Shown here: piece by piece, positions 60,047 to 64,000 of the stretch
How the letters are laid out: every line of letters begins with the position of its first letter
Position numbering within the stretch: position 1 is the first letter of the stretch
Source: JAMOBE01 sp039908285
GTDB lineage: Bacteria; Pseudomonadota; Alphaproteobacteria; Rhodospirillales; Rhodospirillaceae
Length of the DNA: 64,000 bases
Assembly (NCBI GenBank): GCA_039908285.1
Contig: JAMOBE010000003.1
Coordinates: 24,326-88,325 of the forward strand
Reading direction: 5' to 3'
The notes under the pieces: model-generated
Database searches by the model: none
The model's input: only the letters and a program-made list of their open reading frames with translations
Told to the model about the DNA's origin: nothing
Translations under genes and position numbers: made by a program

Positions 60047-60829
60047 TCAATCCCCACCGGCGATGGCGATGACCTGGCCGGTGATGAAGCCTCCCTCCTC
60101 CGAGGCCAGCACGGCCACCATGGCGGCCACCTCCTCCGGCCGTCCCGCCCGCCCGAGCGGCACCTCCGCCGCGCGGCGGCGATAGCGCTCCTCGTCATAG
60201 CCCGGGACTCGCAGGTGCATGCCCGATTCGATCAGGCCGCAGCGTATGGCGTTGACCAGGATGCCCACGGGCGCCCCCTCCTTGGCCAGGGCGATGGTCA
60301 GGCCCTCGAGCGCCGCCTTGGAGGCCGTGTAGTGCATGTTGCGGGCACTGCCGCCAAAGCCCACCGCCGCCGAGCTGATGTTGATGATGCGCCCGCCGCC
60401 GGCCGCCGCCAGGTGGGGCCAGGCGGCACGACACAGCCAGAACGGCGCCTGGACGTTGACGGCGAAGGTGTCGAGCCAGGCGGCCTCCGACAGCTCGCGG
60501 AAATCGGCGTAGTCGGCGACGATGCCGGCGTTGTTGACCAGCACGTCCAGCCCCCCGGCGACGGCGACGAAGTCATCCACCAGGCGATCACGGACCGCGG
60601 TGTCCGCCAGATCGCCCCGCAAAAGCCAGGCCTGCCCGCCGGCGGCATCGATGGCCGCGGCGGTCTCGCCGGCGCCGCCGGCACTGGCATGGTAGTGCAG
60701 CCCGACCGAGGCGCCGCTACGCCCCAGGGCCAGCGCCACGGCGCGGCCGATGCCGCTGCCCGCCCCGGTCACCAGGACCCGCCGGCCCTTCAGGCCGGGC
60801 CAGACGCTCGAAGGTTGTTCGCTGTTCAT
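60047..60829 (-). CDS. Short-chain dehydrogenase/reductase
   Basis: 260 residues from ATG 60829. TGxxxGIG is VLVTGAGSGIGRAVAL, NNAG is DVLVNNAGIV, the catalytic Ser is in INISSAAVG and YxxxK is HYTASKAALEG. PLGRAGRPEEVAAMVAVLASEEGGFITGQ is the usual C-terminal segment. It is probably a ketosugar or keto-intermediate reductase of the cluster. Confidence 0.92.
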   Translation of the reverse strand: MNSEQPSSVWPGLKGRRVLVTGAGSGIGRAVALALGRSGASVGLHYHASAGGAGETAAAIDAAGGQAWLLRGDLADTAVRDRLVDDFVAVAGGLDVLVNNAGIVADYADFRELSEAAWLDTFAVNVQAPFWLCRAAWPHLAAAGGGRIINISSAAVGFGGSARNMHYTASKAALEGLTIALAKEGAPVGILVNAIRCGLIESGMHLRVPGYDEERYRRRAAEVPLGRAGRPEEVAAMVAVLASEEGGFITGQVIAIAGGD

Positions 60830-60882
60830 GCCGAATTCCACCCGCCAAAGACCTGGCGGAGTATACGGGCGGTATCCCCCCA

Positions 60883-61042
60883 TCACAAGACCGTCACCCG
60901 CGGCACGGGGATCACGAAGCGCTCGCCCCGCTTCCGGTACTCGGCCTGCTGCTCGAGGATCTCGTCGGCGAAGTTCCAGGCCAGCAGCAGCAGCAGGTAG
61001 TCCGGCATGTCGGCGAGGATGCGCTCGGGCGCCACCACCCGA
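60883..61042 (-). pseudogene. Detached 3' end of a C-methyltransferase gene
   Basis: The frame reads VVAPERILADMPDYLL...AWNFADEILEQQAEYRKRG...VPRVTVL then stop. This matches the last ~50 residues of the intact methyltransferase at 62629-63849, with about 10 base differences and a 3-bp indel over ~154 bp. There is no start codon or upstream part. It abuts the stop of the radical SAM gene, so it is a duplicated fragment bracketing that gene. Confidence 0.88.
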
Positions 61043-62434
61043 TCATGATCGAGCCTGGCTCATCAGGGTCGCAACTCGCTCGGGAGACATGCTCTTCGCG
61101 AGGCGATCCTGAACGGCGGAAGCGGCATTTCGCTCCTCCCCCATCGACAAGCCTGAAATGGCCCGAGTAATCCACAAAAGGGCCTGCTCCATGTCACGGG
61201 ATACCCCCTGTCCACGTTCGTACAAGCCCGCCAGATTACACTGAGCCGCAGCGTTCCCCTGGCTTGCGGCAAGCAGATACCATTTCGCAGATTCCACGTA
61301 ATCCCGCCCCACTCCCTGCCCTTCCTCAAGCATCGATCCCAGATTGAATTGCGCCTCGATATGGCCCGACTCGGCTGCCCGCCGATACCAGTCGGCGGCG
61401 ATCGTGTAGTCCTTCGCAACACTCAGACCATGTTCGAAAAGAATGCCCATGCCATATTGAGCCTCGGAATTTCCACGAAGTGCGGGACGTTGCCACATTG
61501 ACAGCGCAGTTGCGTAATCCTCCTGCTTGAACGCCGATTCACCAGCCGCGATCGGTGAAACGACCACGCGCCAAGCCGACATCGCTTCGGGAACCGTACA
61601 ACCTCCGCACAGGATCATGTTTCCGCGTCGACCTTCGGAGTGGATACTCCGAACTTTTTTTATGACTTTAGAATTAAATATGTCTATTATAGAGTTGTTA
61701 CAAACATTACCAAGAATATAAGCATTTTCACTATCAACGCAACAGAGCGGAACAGTTCCATCGGCACGTATATTCATCGTATCAAATATTTTATTGCACT
61801 TATTATTTGTGGAAACAAAACTTGCTTCCGCCTTGCCGGCAAAATTATGTCTCGATGTAATACTTATTGAGTCCAAACGTTCCAAATATTCTTCCCAGCA
61901 TTCGAAAAAAAATTTCTCATCGTTATCATCGGCATGTTCGGGTCTGACGTAGGAAAGGCCGATACCAAGGGCAGGGGCATGTTTCCTCCGCATCTCGAAA
62001 AAGGCTTTGATATTGTTGACTACGGTCTCAAAACGGAGATTCACACGAGTTCGCTCGAAAAGATCGGGCCGCATCGTATCGAGTGAAACACCGAGATAGC
62101 TCATGCCGGCATCCGCGAGCGAACGCCCGCGCTCCGGGGTTAGAAGGGACCCGTTTGTAAGTACTGATACAGACGGAATTCCACGAGAACGTGCATACCG
62201 GATGCGATCTTCAAGACGCTTGTCAAGAAGAGGCTCTCCAATACCATGGAGTGAAACAAACGGCATATTCTCAAACGAAGCAATTTCATCAATTATCTTT
62301 GCGTACAGATCTGCATCCATGACCGTTTTTGGGCGAGTCGTCGTGGCGTGCGCACACATCACACAGGCGGCGTTGCAGGAGCTTATCGTTTCGATTTCGA
62401 TAAGCTTTGGATAGGCAGAGTCAGTGTTGGACAT
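61043..62434 (-). CDS. Radical SAM/SPASM protein with C-terminal SEL1-like repeats
   Basis: 463 residues from ATG 62434. The radical SAM cluster is CNAACVMC (residues ~21-28), with SLHGIGEPLLD and GVSLDTMRPDLF following. A SPASM-like region contains PLCCVDSEN, LGNVCNNSIIDIF and CGGC for auxiliary clusters. The last ~160 residues are SEL1-type repeats (AQYGMGILFEHGLSVAKDY, AQFNLGSMLEEGQGVGRDY, AQCNLAGLYERGQGVSRDM). The DNA is AT-richer than the cluster around it. A radical SAM-SEL1 fusion in a sugar locus is unusual; substrate unknown. Confidence 0.88.
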   Translation of the reverse strand: MSNTDSAYPKLIEIETISSCNAACVMCAHATTTRPKTVMDADLYAKIIDEIASFENMPFVSLHGIGEPLLDKRLEDRIRYARSRGIPSVSVLTNGSLLTPERGRSLADAGMSYLGVSLDTMRPDLFERTRVNLRFETVVNNIKAFFEMRRKHAPALGIGLSYVRPEHADDNDEKFFFECWEEYLERLDSISITSRHNFAGKAEASFVSTNNKCNKIFDTMNIRADGTVPLCCVDSENAYILGNVCNNSIIDIFNSKVIKKVRSIHSEGRRGNMILCGGCTVPEAMSAWRVVVSPIAAGESAFKQEDYATALSMWQRPALRGNSEAQYGMGILFEHGLSVAKDYTIAADWYRRAAESGHIEAQFNLGSMLEEGQGVGRDYVESAKWYLLAASQGNAAAQCNLAGLYERGQGVSRDMEQALLWITRAISGLSMGEERNAASAVQDRLAKSMSPERVATLMSQARS

Positions 62435-62628
62435 CGGAGGCACTCCGGCGAATTTCAGCATGAGACGCCGACGCGGCCCGCCGTCAGAATTGCGGACAGG
62501 CCCCTTCGAAGCTAGCAGAGCTTTCCCCAGGGGAAAAGGATCGAACCGTCCCTCCGCAGGACAATCGGGTGAAATTGACGCGTGACAAGGCGGCGAAATT
62601 ACGAATCCATGGTGCCTTCAATTTGCTA

Positions 62629-63849
62629 TCAGCAGATCGTCACCCGCGGCACGGGTATCACGAAGCGCCCACCCCGCTTCCGGTACTCGTTCTGCTGCTC
62701 AAGGATCTCGTCGGCGAAGTTCCAGGCCAGCAGCAGCAGGTAGTCCGGCATGTCGGCGAGAATGCGCTCGGGCGCCACCACCGGAATGTGGGTGCCAGGG
62801 GTGTAGCGGCCCTGCTTCAGGGGGCTGCGGTCGGCGATCCAGCACACCTCCGCCGGCCCCAGTCCGAAGAAGGTCAGCAGGGTATTGCCCTTGGCCGGAG
62901 CTCCATAGGCCCCCACCACGTGGCCGACGGCGGCCTGCTCGGCCAGGAACCGCCGCACCTGATTGCGCAGGCCATGGGCGGCGTCGGCGAAGGCCCGGCA
63001 GGCGGCAATGCCTGGAATGCCGGCGGCCCGCTCGGCGGCCAGCACCGTCTCCACCGTGCCGTCCACGCCGCCGCCGCTCCGCCGGCCGACGAACACCCGC
63101 AGCTGGCCGTGATGGATCGGCAGGTGCTCCACCCGCCGCACCTCGAAGCCATAGCGGTCGAACAGGGTCATCATCGGGCCGAGCGCCCAGTAGCTCACGT
63201 GCTCGTGATAGATGGTGTCGAAGGCTCCCTGCGCGAACATGTCGAGGCAGTAGTGGGCCTCGATCACGAATATGCCGTCGGCGGCCAGCAGGACGTCGAT
63301 CCCACGCAACAGGTCGCGAAGGTCGGGAATGTGCGGGAAGGTGTTGGTCATGGTGATGGCCCGGGCCGGGCCATGGGAGGCCAGGATCCGCTGGGCGGTG
63401 GCCTCGCCGAAGAAGGCCGTCACCACCTCGACCCCCCTGGTGGCGGCGAGCGGTGCCAGGTTGCGCGCCGGATCCACGCCCAGCACCCGGGTCCCGAGCC
63501 GCCTGAACCCGTCCAGCAGGGTGCCGTCGTTGGCGCCGATGTCCACCACCAGGTCCGCCGTCGTCAGGCCCTGACGCTCGGTCACCACGCGGGCCAGGCC
63601 GTGCAGGTGGGCGGTCAGCGTCTCCGACACCGAGGACATGTAGAGATAGTCCTCGAACATGGCACCCGGCGGCACCCGGTCGGCAAGCTGCACGTGACCG
63701 CACCGGTAGCACAGGCCGACCCGCAGGGGAAAGGCCGGCTCGGCATCGGTCAGGGCGTCGGCGGTCAGGAACTTGTTGGCGAGCGCCGTGCCACCAAGGT
63801 CAAGAAACACTTCAATCTCGGCGGCGCCACACAGGATGCATGCGGTCAT
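62629..63849 (-). CDS. Class I SAM C-methyltransferase (TylC3/NovU-like)
   Basis: 406 residues, three domains: an N-terminal zinc-binding part (CILCGA, CYRCGHVQLAD), a SAM domain (VVDIGANDGTLLDGF, IYHEHVSYWA) and a C-terminal domain (VGAYGAPAKGNTLLTFFGL, PDYLLLLAWNFADEILEQ). This architecture is that of nucleotide-sugar 3-C-methyltransferases used for branched deoxysugars. Its last ~50 codons are duplicated at 60883-61042. Confidence 0.93.
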   Translation of the reverse strand: MTACILCGAAEIEVFLDLGGTALANKFLTADALTDAEPAFPLRVGLCYRCGHVQLADRVPPGAMFEDYLYMSSVSETLTAHLHGLARVVTERQGLTTADLVVDIGANDGTLLDGFRRLGTRVLGVDPARNLAPLAATRGVEVVTAFFGEATAQRILASHGPARAITMTNTFPHIPDLRDLLRGIDVLLAADGIFVIEAHYCLDMFAQGAFDTIYHEHVSYWALGPMMTLFDRYGFEVRRVEHLPIHHGQLRVFVGRRSGGGVDGTVETVLAAERAAGIPGIAACRAFADAAHGLRNQVRRFLAEQAAVGHVVGAYGAPAKGNTLLTFFGLGPAEVCWIADRSPLKQGRYTPGTHIPVVAPERILADMPDYLLLLAWNFADEILEQQNEYRKRGGRFVIPVPRVTIC

Positions 63850-63975
63850 GGGTCTCTCTGACTGAGTATGAGATCAGCACTACGCCGGCATCATGGCAGC
63901 AGACCGGCGCCCTTGTCGACCAGCAGGCCCCCTCCCGCAGAGAAATCGGGGGAAGGAGCGAAAGCCGCCATCATC

Positions 63976-64000
63976 ACTCCCTCTCCCCCCTCTTCCGGGG
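63976..64000 (+). repeat. Start of another hairpin repeat copy at the right edge
   Basis: ACTCCCTCTCCCCCCTCTTC then CGGGG begins another copy of the interspersed family and is cut by the window edge. The ~120 nt between this and the methyltransferase start show no recognised gene. Confidence 0.65.

Noticed and set aside
60912..61175. 87-residue minus-strand ORF overlapping the methyltransferase fragment
   Set aside because: It reads the fragment in the wrong frame and overlaps the 3' end of the radical SAM gene. The frame matching the intact methyltransferase is the meaningful one.
63890..64000. Minus-strand frame ending GGLLVDKGAGLLP at the right edge
   Set aside because: It is open to the edge but runs through the hairpin repeat and shows no family resemblance, so it cannot be supported as a gene.
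1..64000. tRNA, rRNA or transposase genes
   Set aside because: No cloverleaf-like T-arm context, rRNA signature or transposase/integrase protein was recognised in the gaps or ORFs.

Overview
The window is chromosomal DNA from a high-GC alphaproteobacterium. Gene content and order (accA-dapF-mtaB-ftsY, dnaB-alr-mlaE-mlaF, carA/yqeY/dnaG, icd-tgt-queF, homospermidine synthase, hypA/hypD/hypX) suggest a member of the Rhodospirillales, perhaps Magnetospirillum-like. The genus is an inference. I see no rRNA, tRNA, CRISPR array or transposase gene. Most of the window is GC-rich core sequence, with several visibly AT-richer cassettes set into it.

Layout. 1-725: 5' part of homospermidine synthase. 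927-2785: a defence-type pair, AAA ATPase plus HNH nuclease, resembling Septu PtuA/PtuB. 2795-8134: a minus-strand run of an ABM monooxygenase, an iron-type alcohol dehydrogenase and two TPR/glycosyltransferase-like paralogues around a lipoprotein. 8194-12207: small housekeeping genes, carA and yqeY. 12386-18022: dnaG, hypA, a TrmH-type rRNA methyltransferase and uvrB. 18041-22268: an AT-rich three-gene signalling island (sensor kinase, receiver, class III cyclase), each junction overlapping by 4 nt. 22562-27151: ftsY, mtaB, dapF and accA. 27197-33188: a small GIY-YIG-like protein, a Nudix hydrolase, hemN, hypD and hypX. 33312-38691: a transketolase/E1-like enzyme, a small membrane protein and a transporter/kinase fusion. 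38718-43000: mlaF, mlaE, alr and dnaB. 43110-44376: a Panacea-type toxin-antitoxin pair bracketed by a duplicated dnaB 5' end, then a DUF2892 protein. 44707-48996: a glycerol-dehydrogenase-like protein, a tetraheme cytochrome c, a NYN protein and a family 5 uracil-DNA glycosylase. 49063-50165: a RusA-like protein plus a restriction-fold/HEPN-like protein. 50283-55667: queF, tgt, icd and a REC-PAS-GGDEF-EAL protein. 55762-63849: a surface-sugar cluster that contains a radical SAM-SEL1 gene bracketed by a duplicated methyltransferase 3' end.

How the genes work together. hypA, hypD and hypX serve [NiFe]-hydrogenase cofactor assembly, but no hydrogenase subunit lies here. The right-hand cluster (split TPP-dependent dehydrogenase, RmlC-type epimerase, two SAM methyltransferases, NAD epimerase, SDR) looks like synthesis of an unusual deoxy- or branched sugar for a surface glycan.

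Non-coding features worth reading are an interspersed hairpin family rich in CCCTCTCCCCC (six full or partial copies, one forming the tail of HypX), a palindrome inside a secreted-protein ORF with a related 27-bp palindrome elsewhere, and two cases where an accessory gene is bracketed by a direct duplication of its neighbour's end. The strongest candidates for something undescribed are the kinase-receiver-cyclase island, the Panacea pair at dnaB, the radical SAM-SEL1 cassette and the RusA/HEPN pair.
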